A stretch of 64,000 bases of DNA from Metridium senile. Lineage: Eukaryota; Cnidaria; Anthozoa; Actiniaria; Metridiidae. Location: positions 6,203,961 through 6,267,960 of the forward strand of contig OX459108.1 in assembly GCA_949775045.1 (NCBI GenBank), given 5' to 3'. Numbering within the stretch: position 1 is the stretch's first letter; each line of letters begins with the position of its first letter. A program made the translations under genes and the position numbers. Positions 15,101 to 23,523 of this stretch are shown here, piece by piece. The notes under the pieces were generated by a model, which was not told where the DNA came from, did not search any database, and worked only from the letters and a program-made list of their open reading frames with translations.

Positions 15101-15358
15101 ATGACTCTAGTCCACCGACTTGCTCTGCCAAATACTTTAATTTAAACCAAAACTAGCCTCTAATTACCTTTCTTAATTCAACAGTCACATCACATCTTCT
15201 CCTTCGCATATCCTGAATTGAAAAAAGGACAGTAAATTACGAACAATGCTCAAACTGCTGAAGTCAGCGAGGCAATTTCTCATCACTGTTAAACTTACCG
15301 AAGTATCCCTGCCTCGGTTCTTAAATGCTTTTTGACGTGAAGTTGAGTTCTCATCCAT
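3144..15358 (-). CDS. KPNA2: Importin subunit alpha, KPNA2 type (20 exons, complete)
   Basis: Nuclear import adaptor: binds classical NLS cargo through armadillo repeats and importin-beta through its N-terminal IBB domain. Coding exons on the minus strand: 15299-15358, 15168-15212, 14678-14764, 13407-13442, 12878-12978, 12596-12643, 11885-11970, 11153-11239, 10517-10599, 9568-9654, 8763-8807, 7875-7937, 7457-7525, 6834-6890, 6224-6349, 5739-5789, 4515-4655, 3977-4018, 3842-3902, 3144-3331. All junctions are GT-AG and phases agree, giving 520 residues against about 529 for vertebrate KPNA2. The IBB spans residues 1-60, with RRRR at 23-26 and KRR at 44-46. ARM repeats show the ladder W135/N139, W177/N181 and W220/N224 of the major NLS site. 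The tail ([15 protein letters not shown], ending FNFS) resembles KPNA2 rather than KPNA1 or KPNA3. The ATG at 15358 directly precedes the IBB. Introns are full of repeats. The exact paralogue is an inference. Confidence 0.93.
3583..3790. repeat. Foldback repeat in importin-alpha intron
   Basis: CTAATGAGTAAAATAACATG near 3590-3610 recurs in reverse complement near 3763-3785, separated by about 150 bases. This is a short inverted-repeat element without coding content. Confidence 0.6.
4186..4330. repeat. Dispersed repeat, one of three copies
   Basis: Shares the CAGCCATCTTGATTTGAGCTTC and TAATTTGCATATCTGAAT blocks, inverted, with 33430-33600. A more diverged relative lies at 24750-24880. Family unknown. 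Confidence 0.55.
4373..4462. repeat. Dispersed repeat, GGTAATATAATGAAAT family
   Basis: Begins TAGGTAATATAATGAAAT, continues through CACCGTAAAAAATGTTGAC, and ends near AGTTTACTTGCCAGTTTCC. Relatives: 7967-8242 (with a pentanucleotide expansion inside), 44715-44870 and 45030-45060. Confidence 0.6.
4983..5497. mobile_element. 515-bp non-autonomous DNA transposon, PIF/Harbinger-like
   Basis: Terminal inverted repeats AGGCCGATTTAC(A)TGATACG and its reverse complement bound the element, with TTA on both sides (4980-4982 and 5498-5500). A 3-bp TTA target-site duplication and short TIRs are typical of PIF/Harbinger MITEs. No transposase is seen. Its central part (5327-5445) resembles 125-295 in inverse orientation. 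A truncated relative lies at 14239-14392. Confidence 0.75.
7015..7243. repeat. Dispersed repeat rich in AAGATCTT motifs (copy 1)
   Basis: The region carries many CCAAGATC/GATCTTGG/AAGATCTT words and ends with GATGCTCAACCTGG. Positions 51785-51998 show the same order of blocks (ACCAAGATCCATGTAAGATC, AAGAACTTGCATGA, TTTCAAGTTTC, CAAGAAATTTACT). Both lie in introns of unrelated genes, so this is a mobile or dispersed repeat of unknown class. Confidence 0.7.
8033..8212. repeat. (TATAC)n pentanucleotide microsatellite
   Basis: About 36 nearly perfect tandem TATAC units in an importin-alpha intron. The array sits inside a copy of the GGTAATATAATGAAAT dispersed repeat, whose right part ACTAGTTTACTCGCTAGTTTCC resumes at 8211. 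Confidence 0.95.
8349..8513. mobile_element. 165-bp MITE with TTA duplication
   Basis: Left terminus AGGCCAGTGCAAACGCACGC and right terminus GCGTGCGTTTGCTCGGGCCT are inverted repeats. TTA flanks both ends (8346-8348, 8514-8516). The pattern is PIF/Harbinger (Tourist)-like and shares the AGGCC end with the 4983-5497 element. No ORF of note. Confidence 0.75.
8891..8962. repeat. Short foldback
   Basis: GACGAGTAAAAATATCG is repeated in inverted form as CGATATTTTTACCCGTC within about 70 bp. It can form a hairpin; no coding content. Confidence 0.6.
10273..10449. mobile_element. MITE with TACACCTAATTC termini (diverged copy)
   Basis: Shares termini and internal blocks (CTTAGATGGGTGTCT, GAAGGTTTCGCT, GCAATCGCCAATC) with the better preserved copy at 52391-52674. 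Ends TACACC/GGTGTA suggest a TA target, Tc1/mariner-like. Located in an importin-alpha intron. Confidence 0.65.
10735..10905. repeat. MITE-like repeat with GGCATGC ends, one of four copies
   Basis: Blocks GCATGCTTTGTGTTGT, TATAATTCATT and GCATGCTGGTAA recur at 16966-17110 (inverted), 35878-36080 and 41968-42175. The short CTTACCGGCATGC / GCATGCTGGTAA ends are inverted repeats, as in a small DNA transposon. Confidence 0.6.
11365..11590. mobile_element. 226-bp Tc1/mariner- or pogo-like MITE
   Basis: Starts CAGTGCGACTACTCGAACCA and ends with the reverse complement TGGTTCGAGTAGTCGCACTG, each flanked by TA. TIRs are about 32 bp. It is nested in a larger foldback of about 11331-11700 whose outer arms (AGTTTCATGTTATCTAGC / TTGATAACGTGAAACT) resemble those at 60595-60781. 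A second copy is at 13669-13928. Confidence 0.75.
13669..13928. mobile_element. Second copy of the CAGTGCGACTACT MITE
   Basis: The right end AGTAGTCGCACTG followed by TA matches the 11365-11590 element. The left end CAGTGGAACTACTAAAACTG is a diverged TIR. Lies in an importin-alpha intron. Confidence 0.6.
13945..14160. repeat. Dispersed repeat related to 37375-37860
   Basis: Blocks CAATCCCCAAGTGCTT, TTATAAAATA, ATTTGATCAACATGCAA and CCAATCAAAATGCG occur in the same order as in the tandem pair at 37375-37860. Class unknown. Confidence 0.6.
14239..14392. mobile_element. Truncated copy of the 4983-5497 Harbinger-like element
   Basis: About 150 bp from AGGCCGATTTACACAATACG through GTGAGTGATTGGACGAAATA closely match the left part of the 4983-5497 element. 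The match stops near 14392 and no right TIR is present. Confidence 0.7.
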
Positions 15359-15575
15359 GCTTGAAGGTTATAAAGGCTTTATAGAATATATTTTGTACAA
15401 ATGTACGTATTTAAACGTCCAAGTTCACTCCTTTTTGTCTCGTTAAAAAAGAGATTTAAATGAAAACGCTAAAAGTGTTTGAGATTTGAAGAGCAACTTT
15501 TCCCTCTCGATTGGCTGATTCAAATTTCAACCAATCAGACGTCGAGTTTCAAAACGGTGCTTCGTTTTGATTGGT
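15359..15575. promoter_or_regulatory. Importin-alpha promoter region with three CCAAT boxes
   Basis: Three CCAAT/ATTGG boxes lie upstream of the importin-alpha ATG: ATTGG 15510-15514, CCAAT 15531-15535 and ATTGG 15570-15574. The first two form an inverted pair (ATTGGCTGATT ... AACCAATCAG), and GACGTC lies at 15538-15543. Multiple phased CCAAT boxes (NF-Y sites) are common in promoters of cell-cycle genes. A divergent role toward the RING remnant on the plus strand is possible. Function is inferred from motifs only. Confidence 0.45.
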
Positions 15576-16121
15576 GAATATTTTTGCCAACAGCACGTGT
15601 TCCAAAAAGTACATCACAGGAATCCCGAACTAAAAAATGTCTATAGGTTTCCTTTGTCACCTACTGGGTTCCCTTTATCATGCAAACCGGAGAGGAATGG
15701 GCCCCAAATACAGGAAGCCCACCAAGTCCAATGTTCGTTGTGTAACGAGACGCTTATTGAACCCAAGTTGTTACAATGTTTTCATACGTTTTGTAAGTCT
15801 TGTATCAAGAGACATGCACAACTCACTGAACAAGTCAACATCTTCAAGTGTCCTCAATGTACCTCACAAACCCTGCTACAAGAACTAAACGACGTCGAAG
15901 ACCTACAGATCAGTCCAGTACACTCAAGAATCTTGCAAGTCCTAGAGTTTGTCGAAAGCCAAAAGATTTGTTCAGTTTCTGCGAGTCATTCGCAAGAATT
16001 ATGGCAATGTATCGCCTGTGATCAATCATATGCATTATGCGAAGAATGCCTTCTTTGTCATTCAAAATTCACTAAAAATATTAACTTTATTAACTGGCGA
16101 AGTAAGAAAATAGGTAAGTAA
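15519..16121 (+). pseudogene. TRIM-like RING/B-box fragment without ATG
   Basis: This open frame encodes a C3HC4 RING finger (CSLCNETLIEPK, then CFHTFCKSC, then CPQC) followed by the start of a B-box-like zinc module (CIACDQSYALCEECLLCHSKF). It resembles the N-terminus of the TRIM-NHL protein at 21256-23523. The frame opens at 15519 but holds no ATG before the RING. It ends at a TAA inside a GTAAGTAAG repeat, before any coiled coil or substrate domain. It could be an internal exon: possible acceptor AACAG near 15594 and donor ATAG/GTAAGT near 16115. However, no partner exons were found, so a truncated paralogue is more likely. Activity as an E3 ligase cannot be assumed. Confidence 0.55.
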
Positions 16122-16965
16122 GAAAGTAGGTAAATAAGTAGGTAAGTAAGTAAAAAGGATTGTAAGTAAGCAAGTAGTTAGGTAAATAAGTAAGTCAGTA
16201 AGTAAGTAGAAAACACGGAAGTTTTACTTAATGTAAGTAATTACTCTAATCAATAATGACTCAGATGTAGATTTAATAATGAAAATTAAAGGTAGAAAAT
16301 TACAACGTTTCGGTTTTATACTGAAACCATCATCAGGTATAACTAAATTATGGGAATAGGTGGTTTGCAACCATTCCAAGGAGAGTGAATTGACCAAAAG
16401 CACCACCAGTCACGGTGATGGTTTTTCTTTTGTCAAGACCACCAGCATGGTGAATGGTTGCAATCCATCTATACATCAACTTTAACTGCAAGAAAAACAA
16501 GTAAGAAAGGAATTACAGTGCAATAACTTCAACTTGCAATTTAACATGAATCTTTTTAGATCAAACAAAAAGCTTGTGTTTGTTTCTCACAGGCTAAGAT
16601 ATTTCTCATTCGATCTTGATGTAATTAACTTGTTTGCATATAATATAAAGTGTAAGTATTGTAAGCAAAAAATCGAACATCTCTAGAGATTCTATTGTTT
16701 ATATTCTTAAATAAGTAGGTAATTAAATAAACAAAGTAGGTAAGTAAAAAAGTAAGTAAGTAAGTAAGTAGTAGTGCAATGTTGTGCAGTGCAGTGTAAT
16801 GAATAATTACGATTGCTTTAGCGTTATTTTTATTATTTAATGAGTACTAATGTGTACGAATAACTATATAAATGTAGAAATACAAACAATATAATACGAT
16901 TACATATTGTAGATATATATTTTGATTAGAGTGACATACGATCATTGTATTTATAGAAGTAATGA

Positions 16966-17110
16966 CCCATGGTGACTTACCAGCATGCACCGCGCGAAAG
17001 ACCGCACATTCAGACATTTTGATATATTTTACGATGTGAGTGGGTATTTACGTTCTTACTAAATCGTTTAGCGTTTTGTTTTATTTGTTTTCTCGTAATA
17101 CAACTGACTG
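16966..17110. repeat. Inverted copy of the GGCATGC MITE-like repeat
   Basis: Reverse-complement relative of 35878-36080 and 41968-42175, sharing TTACCAGCATGCACC, GAGTGGGTATTTACG and TTAGCGTTTTGTTTTATT. About 145 bp. Confidence 0.6.
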
Positions 17111-17511
17111 CGTACGAACTATAACACAGCACATGGGCAAAATGTAATGCGCATGCGTTTGTTTTGATGCTAAAATTCATTTTCACGTCGAATGAATGAA
17201 TTTTATGCTGACATGGAACATTTAGATTGCAATCTCATCTTGCACAACTATGTTCAAGAACCGAATTACTGAGATATCAAATGTTGACCGTCTACTATAG
17301 TGCGCTGTAGTTAATTATTACAATTTGCCCATGTGCTACACAGGAGGCTAAACAATTCTAAGTTGGGCTTCCTGTGCTCGTTCCCAAAGCATCATGGGGG
17401 ACTATACGCGACATGACAGATAGATAGATAGATACATACATACATACATACATAGATACATAGATGACTAAAAGGTAAACCTAGAGTCGGGCCCTCTAGC
17501 CCGACTAATTA

Positions 17512-17885
17512 CAGTTGACTCTCTCTGAACGACAACTCCCGTAAGCGACCATCTCCCGTAAGCGACCACTATTTCAATTTCTCGTTTTGTTTCACATATA
17601 AGCTCTGTAATAAATCTCTCTCGTAGGCGACCACTCGTAAGCGACAGCGACCACCTTTAGAATTAAATTTTCAGACTTTTTGTTTTTCCTCTCGTAAACG
17701 ACCGTCATTAGACAGTTAACAGAGCTAAGGAGTCATTAGACAGCTGACTTTTGGAAAACAATACCTAAAATATGTCTAGAGTACCGTAGCGGGAAAAGGT
17801 TCTCGTAAGCGACCATCTCCCGTAAGCGACCACTTTTTTTCTGGTCCCGTAGGGGGGGGGTGAACCATGTACCAAGTGTTGACTG
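17512..17885. mobile_element. 374-bp pogo/Tigger-like MITE
   Basis: Begins CAGTTGACTC, ends GTGTTGACTG, and is flanked by TA on both sides, the signature of pogo-type Tc1/mariner elements. It contains two copies of the block CGTAAGCGACCATCTCCCGT followed by AAGCGACCACT, near each end. A second partial copy starting ACAGTTGACTCTCTCGTAAG lies at 18021. No transposase ORF. Confidence 0.7.
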
Positions 17886-18206
17886 TATTGCTGCATGGTG
17901 TAGTGTTGAGAAGGGCACTCAGAGGTAACTCGGTATCGGGTACACTCGTCGGGAAGTTTCAAAAACACCACAAAAAGACACGGGAAGTCCTTTTAAAAGT
18001 GCGTGGCCCGGACGACATACAGTTGACTCTCTCGTAAGCGTTATTCAGGATTTAATGATCAAATATGACTATTTTTCGTTGCTTTCGGAGATATAGCGAG
18101 CGATCACTCGATCCAGCGGTAATCCCACTGAGAACAGTGGCGATTTGAGACGACAAACCAAAAGAAATGATTGCACTTTATAACGCGATCGGGCCACGCC
18201 CATCAA

Positions 18207-18446
18207 GTAATTAACGATTTTTCAACTAATATATTTATCCACAAACCTTTATGAACTAGAACACATTGGTGAGTTTTTTCCTATACCACCCCTCCCCTTT
18301 AAACAATGTGACTTTTTTATTACGCGGGAGGCCGGATGGTATAGTTAAATGCGAAGTACGGCATACTGATCGATACAATATCAATTCATGTGTGGAAAAG
18401 GTTTAAAGAAATATATTAGTTGAAAAGTCGTTATATTAATTGATGT
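18207..18446. repeat. Foldback repeat
   Basis: ATTAACGATTTTTCAACTAA with ATATATTT and AAACCTTT downstream is mirrored by AAAGGTTT, ATATATTAGTTGAAAAGTCG and TTAAT. Arms are about 45 bp. Class unknown. Confidence 0.55.
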
Positions 18447-18794
18447 TTTTAAGCTAGGCTGGGATAGCTGCCAGTGCTTACCTATGCTGTGCCCATATGT
18501 CCTTTTTTAAATTCTTAATGCATAATTGAATGGAAGGGATCTTCAATAGTTACCAAGACAATGGACACACAATACACCCAATACGAATCATTGTTGGGTT
18601 CGAAGTCATAGAATATTGAAGCTAAGACCGCTAGGGGTATGGGTAATTTTTTTTTGTAGCCAGAAAAAGCGATAGAAAGTTTATTTAAAGAAATTGTCTT
18701 TGCTCAACTTTATATATGCTCTCAAATACCTTATCAATTAGTTATTTGACTGATAGATCATTTCACAGTTCTCGATCGTCGATCAACTTCAGCC

Positions 18795-18950
18795 TCGATA
18801 GCATGTAATATATAAGTTTAGAATTTGACTATGGCCCGTGTTTCAACTGTTTGATAATGTGTACATTCCTTAAATTAAATTACCGCGAGCTGTAGTCAAA
18901 CTCTAAACAATATATTAGACGATTTCGAGACTGAGCTCGAGCTCAGTCTT
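18795..18950. repeat. Imperfect foldback repeat
   Basis: CTCGATAGCATGTAATATATAAG and TAGAATTTGACTA on the left pair imperfectly with TAGTCAAACTCTAAAC, ATATATTA and TTCGAGACTGAG on the right. No coding content. Confidence 0.45.
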
Positions 18951-19316
18951 TATAGCTTCTATGCATGTTGTAGGTCTATAGTATATGTGTCAAAAATTGA
19001 TTCGTAAAGAAAAGAGGTTGACTCCCTTATAAAAGGGGGCGGGGTTCCTCGTCGTCCCTTTTAGCGTTTGAAATCAGTGTTTTGGTCCCGCTTAGGGTGT
19101 TAATCACGAGAATGGCCACTTGCCAGGGTATCAGATTAACAACAATGCTTCTTTTCAAAGATTGATTTTTATTTTACTCCCCTTTCCGGTCCCTCGATCT
19201 TAGGGGTGAAATTTCATCACTGCCACGCCCATTAACTAAAAAAACAGGTCCCTTTTAGAGGTCATTTTCAGTATTTCCGACGATGACCCCGCCCCCTTTT
19301 ATAAGTGAGTCTCCCC

Positions 19317-19450
19317 CCCCCCCCGGGTGGTGTAGTGGTTAATACATCGGACAAGAAAACCGAAATCATGGGTTCAATGGCAAATTATATTTTTCTCTTG
19401 TATCTGTATTTCACTTATAGACATTATACACCGAACGCATTTCAATTCTT
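19317..19450 (+). mobile_element. tRNA-derived SINE copy
   Basis: A tRNA-like head (GGTGTAGTGGTTAATACATCGG ... GGGTTCAATGGC, with A-box- and B-box-like words) is followed by the body TTTTTCTCTTGTATCTGTATTTCACTTA and ACCGAACGCATTTCAATTC. The same arrangement occurs at 41092-41225, and the body alone at 40906-40975. The tail abuts the satellite that starts near 19480. Confidence 0.65.
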
Positions 19451-19479
19451 TATTTACGCAATAGATTGATCATACAAAT

Positions 19480-20900
19480 AATCGTTCAAGTTCTATAAAT
19501 TTACGTTGATGCTTACGTTTCATATATAACATCATTAACTACGTAATAAATTGATAACAAATCGTTCAACTTCTATAAATTTACGTTGATGCTTACGTTT
19601 AACTACGTAATAAATTGAAAACAAATCGTTCAAGTTCTATAAATTTACGTTGATGCTTACGTTTCATATATAACATCATTAACTACGTAATAAATTGATA
19701 ACAAATCGTTCAACTTCTATAAATTTACGTTGATGCTTACGTTTAACTACGTAATAAATTGAAAACAAATCGTTCAAGTTCTATAAATTTACGTTGATGC
19801 TTACGTTTCATATATAACATCATTAACTACGTAATAAATTGATAACAAATCGTTCAACTTCTATAAATTTACGTTGATGCTTACGTTTAACTACGTAATA
19901 AATTGAAAACAAATCGTTCAAGTTCTATAAATTTACGTTGATGCTTACGTTTCATATATAACATCATTAACTACGTAATAAATTGATAACAAATCGTTCA
20001 ACTTCTATAAATTTACGTTGATGCTTACGTTTAACTACGTAATAAATTGAAAACAAATCGTTCAAGTTCTATAAATTTACGTTGATGCTTACGTTTCATA
20101 TATAACATCATTAACTACGTAATAAATTGATAACAAATCGTTCAACTTCTATAAATTTACGTTGATGCTTACGTTTAACTACGTAATAAATTGAAAACAA
20201 ATCGTTCAAGTTCTATAAATTTACGTTGATGCTTACGTTTCATATATAACATCATTAACTACGTAATAAATTGATAACAAATCGTTCAACTTCTATAAAT
20301 TTACGTTGATGCTTACGTTTAACTACGTAATAAATTGAAAACAAATCGTTCAAGTTCTATAAATTTACGTTGATGCTTACGTTTCATATATAACATCATT
20401 AACTACGTAATAAATTGATAACAAATCGTTCAACTTCTATAAATTTACGTTGATGCTTACGTTTAACTACGTAATAAATTGAAAACAAATCGTTCAAGTT
20501 CTATAAATTTACGTTGATGCTTACGTTTCATATATAACATCATTAACTACGTAATAAATTGATAACAAATCGTTCAACTTCTATAAATTTACGTTGATGC
20601 TTACGTTTAACTACGTAATAAATTGAAAACAAATCGTTCAAGTTCTATAAATTTACGTTGATGCTTACGTTTTATATATACCATCATCATTAACAACGTT
20701 ATACATTGATAACAAATCGTTCAAGTTCTATACAAATTTACGTTTATGCTTTTATGTATAACATCATTAACTACGTAATACATTGATAACAAATCGTTAA
20801 AATTCTATAAATTTACGCTGATGCTTACGTTTTATATATAACAACATCATTAACTACGTAATAAATTGATAAAAAATCGTTCAAATTCTATAAATTTACG
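19480..20900. repeat. 144-bp dimeric higher-order satellite
   Basis: Tandem units alternate a 64-bp and an 80-bp monomer that share AACTACGTAATAAATTGA, CAAATCGTTCAA and TTCTATAAATTTACGTTGATG; the 80-bp form carries an extra CATATATAACATCATT. The extra block starts at 19521, 19665, 19809, 19953, 20097, 20241, 20385 and 20529, exactly 144 bp apart, and these copies look identical by eye. From about 20670 to 20930 the units are diverged. Near-identity of the centre with degenerate edges points to recent unequal exchange or conversion. Confidence 0.93.
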
Positions 20901-21255
20901 TTGATGCTTCCGTTACGTTTATATATAACGTCACTGATTATTCATTACGAAATAGTTTGATAACAAATTGTTCAAGTTCTTTAGAATTACAATATACGTT
21001 ATACGCAATATATACGAGATGTTAGCAGTCTGAGCTATACGTTTCATAATGTTAATTAATGGATATTGAACAATATCGTTTAGTTTACTGAAATAAATGG
21101 ATTTTCGATATGTTTTGTATTTTACGTAAAAGCTCTAGCGTTATTAAAAATCAAAATTTATCAAAAGATAGTAAATCCGTTAGTGAATCGATCAATGATA
21201 AATTAATTAATCAATCAAACATGTAACTGAGAAAACGCCAATTCAATTATACATC

Positions 21256-23523
21256 TCATCTAAACACCTGTACACGTTTGCTACCCCTTTCAAGTACAAA
21301 GACTTGAGCATCTGGTGTAACAACAATATCAACAGGGAGTTTCATTTGACCAAGACCTGAACCACTGCTACCAAAGGACCTAATGAATCGACCATCGTGA
21401 TTCAACAATTGTACGCGGTTGTTACCAGAATCACAGACAAGAATCATGTCTGCACCAAACACAGCAAGTCCCCGTGGACCACAAAACTGACCTGCTTCGT
21501 CACCTCCCTCTCCAAACGTGTACAACAAACCACCGTTCTCGTCAAAAACATAGACATTGCAATATTCGTTAAAAGATACAAAGTACTTATTGTTATCATA
21601 AGCGAGAAACCAAGGGACCCCAACACCCCGAATATCCAATTTGATATTTTGAAGGAGATCCTGACCTGTTTGTTTAGAAAACAAAATTATAGATGTCTCT
21701 TTACTATCCTTATCTTGAGTCAAACATGCAATGCCGCTTTGCTCTGCTGTACACATTCTTGAAATACTTATTCTTTTCTGTTTACAAATAGTTCTATTGT
21801 AGTTACCATTGATATTGAATTCCTTTATATAGCCATAACCATCTTGATAGTCACTGACTAGCAGTTGGTCGTTATTGAAGGCTACTCCTAACGGAGCATT
21901 CAGTCGACTCTCTTCTGTTCCTTCACCACCAAACTTTCTCAAATACTCTCCATCAGCACTGAATAATACAAGGCGACCATGAGTTTGATCATCATCAGTA
22001 ACAACAGCTATCTCGCCTTTATCACTCACAGCAAGTACTAGTGGCCTAGATGCCCTTGTTGTCTCAAAAAACCTGACTGGTTTAATCTCTGCATGATTAA
22101 CATTGATTGTCTCAACGTTCTGTGGTGAGTTGCTGATCGTTTTTCCTCCAATACTCACCACAGCTTTGTACGATGAAAGTTTTTGTGCTTTATACTTAAC
22201 GATGCATCTTCCAGTTTGAGATTCTGTGAGTTCTGTGTGTACATCGTTGCCGTCAATATCATGGATTTGTACATCAATCAAAGCTTTACTTGTATAGCAG
22301 AAATCTCCTTTTGTATCTCTGGTCAATATACAAAACTGGTTAATAAAACCACATCTGGCGTGACTTAGAGACTCGATGGAACATCGCGACGGGTCTGCCA
22401 TGCTTTGTAAGATCTTTCCAAGTTGGATATCTTGTACACTTTTCATGGTTTCCAGATTTGGCACGAAATATACGCTTAGATTGCGCTTTACTGGTTTCGT
22501 GGACAGGATGGACGCGCTTTTGACAGTGGCTTTACAAATTTCCTGTAGCTTTTCATGCCCTTCCAATATAAACAGCTTTGAGTCGACATCATCTATTGCT
22601 TGGCACTGATTTCGTAATTGAAGAGCTTGTTGGATCTTACCGTCAAGCTCACTTTTCTCGTCATCATTCGATGTTGTTTGGTCCACAAGGAAGTCGTTCA
22701 AGCTCAAAATCATTGTGTCTTCTTCATCTTGTAAAATCTTCATTATAGCTCGGGTAAAACTACGTACTTTCGCTTTAGCTTCATCTACTTGAGTCTTAAT
22801 CCTTTCTATATTTCCATGAGACAGTTCTTGTTCTTTCTTGTACATCTCAAGCACTTCATTTAGTCGATCTTTCTCTTTTCTGATGAGTGTTTTTACGTTT
22901 TCAGCTTCCTCCTCGATGCTGACCTTGTTGTGAGTTCCATGTACTGTTGCAGCACATTTTGAGCAAATACATTTCTTGCATGTTTGACAGTAAAATTCAA
23001 GACGTGTTTTCTCGTGGAATTTCTCCTTACAAAGCGAGTTATAATCGATGAAACTGTTTATATTTTCTTTCTTGAATTCGTTCCAAAGCTTTGCATGGTG
23101 GGTGTATTTCAATAGATTCATCGTTTTATGGGCGCTCATGCAATCACTACAAAGCATTCCTTCGCATTGAAAACAAAATCCAACTACAACGCAGCGTTTA
23201 GAACAACCAAAACATTGCTTTAACTGCTGCTGATCGCTAGTCTTGTTTTTGATGGTGTTGTATAAATGAATCAAGGAGTTATGCTGAAAAGAAGTTGGAA
23301 GATTGACGTCGACATCGCCTCCTTGTACGTTGATCGATACATTACAACACGGACACTTGAATAACTTTTTCTCCTTCAGGCAGGTTTGATTCCATCTTTG
23401 AATACATGTAAAGCAGAAAGTATGTAGACACGGCAGTGTCTTGGGCTCAGTTAATATGTCATTACAAATAACACATGTTATAAGATTCTCCAAGTGTTCA
23501 GAGAAATCATTGAATTCTGCCAT
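21256..23523 (-). CDS. TRIM-NHL protein (RING, B-boxes, coiled coil, filamin, NHL), single exon
   Basis: Probable RING E3 ubiquitin ligase and possible RNA-binding regulator. The 755-residue ORF is uninterrupted. Residues 17-60 form a C3HC4 RING (C17, C20, C32, H34, C37, C40, C57, C60). B-box 1 starts at C104 and B-box 2 lies near 163-205 (CKEKFHE ... CQTCKKCICSKC). A coiled coil spans about 207-275, a filamin/Ig-like segment about 385-480 (ALIDVQIHDIDGND), and NHL repeats about 490-755 (EYLRKFGGEG, GPRGLAVFGADMILVCDSGNNRVQLL, GSKRVQVF). This is the architecture of the TRIM2/3/45/71 group, but I do not assign one orthologue. The ATG lies just before the RING. The lack of introns, unlike its neighbours, suggests a retrocopy or an expanded intronless TRIM family. 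Confidence 0.9.
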   Translation of the reverse strand: MAEFNDFSEHLENLITCVICNDILTEPKTLPCLHTFCFTCIQRWNQTCLKEKKLFKCPCCNVSINVQGGDVDVNLPTSFQHNSLIHLYNTIKNKTSDQQQLKQCFGCSKRCVVVGFCFQCEGMLCSDCMSAHKTMNLLKYTHHAKLWNEFKKENINSFIDYNSLCKEKFHEKTRLEFYCQTCKKCICSKCAATVHGTHNKVSIEEEAENVKTLIRKEKDRLNEVLEMYKKEQELSHGNIERIKTQVDEAKAKVRSFTRAIMKILQDEEDTMILSLNDFLVDQTTSNDDEKSELDGKIQQALQLRNQCQAIDDVDSKLFILEGHEKLQEICKATVKSASILSTKPVKRNLSVYFVPNLETMKSVQDIQLGKILQSMADPSRCSIESLSHARCGFINQFCILTRDTKGDFCYTSKALIDVQIHDIDGNDVHTELTESQTGRCIVKYKAQKLSSYKAVVSIGGKTISNSPQNVETINVNHAEIKPVRFFETTRASRPLVLAVSDKGEIAVVTDDDQTHGRLVLFSADGEYLRKFGGEGTEESRLNAPLGVAFNNDQLLVSDYQDGYGYIKEFNINGNYNRTICKQKRISISRMCTAEQSGIACLTQDKDSKETSIILFSKQTGQDLLQNIKLDIRGVGVPWFLAYDNNKYFVSFNEYCNVYVFDENGGLLYTFGEGGDEAGQFCGPRGLAVFGADMILVCDSGNNRVQLLNHDGRFIRSFGSSGSGLGQMKLPVDIVVTPDAQVFVLERGSKRVQVFR

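Larger units (their letters stand above)
16122..19316. other. Repeat-rich intergenic region, no gene seen
   Basis: Contains GTAA-type microsatellites at 16101-16205 and 16700-16775. A block at 16280-16360 has AACGTTTCGG and GAAACCATCATCAGGTATAAC, words common near the ends of retroelements. It also holds a GGCATGC MITE copy (16966-17110), a GATA/CATA microsatellite (17416-17465), a pogo-like element and foldbacks. No supported exon. Confidence 0.55.

Noticed and set aside
19480..20900. CRISPR-like array
   Set aside because: The repeats are contiguous satellite monomers with no unique spacers, in a eukaryotic intergenic region.
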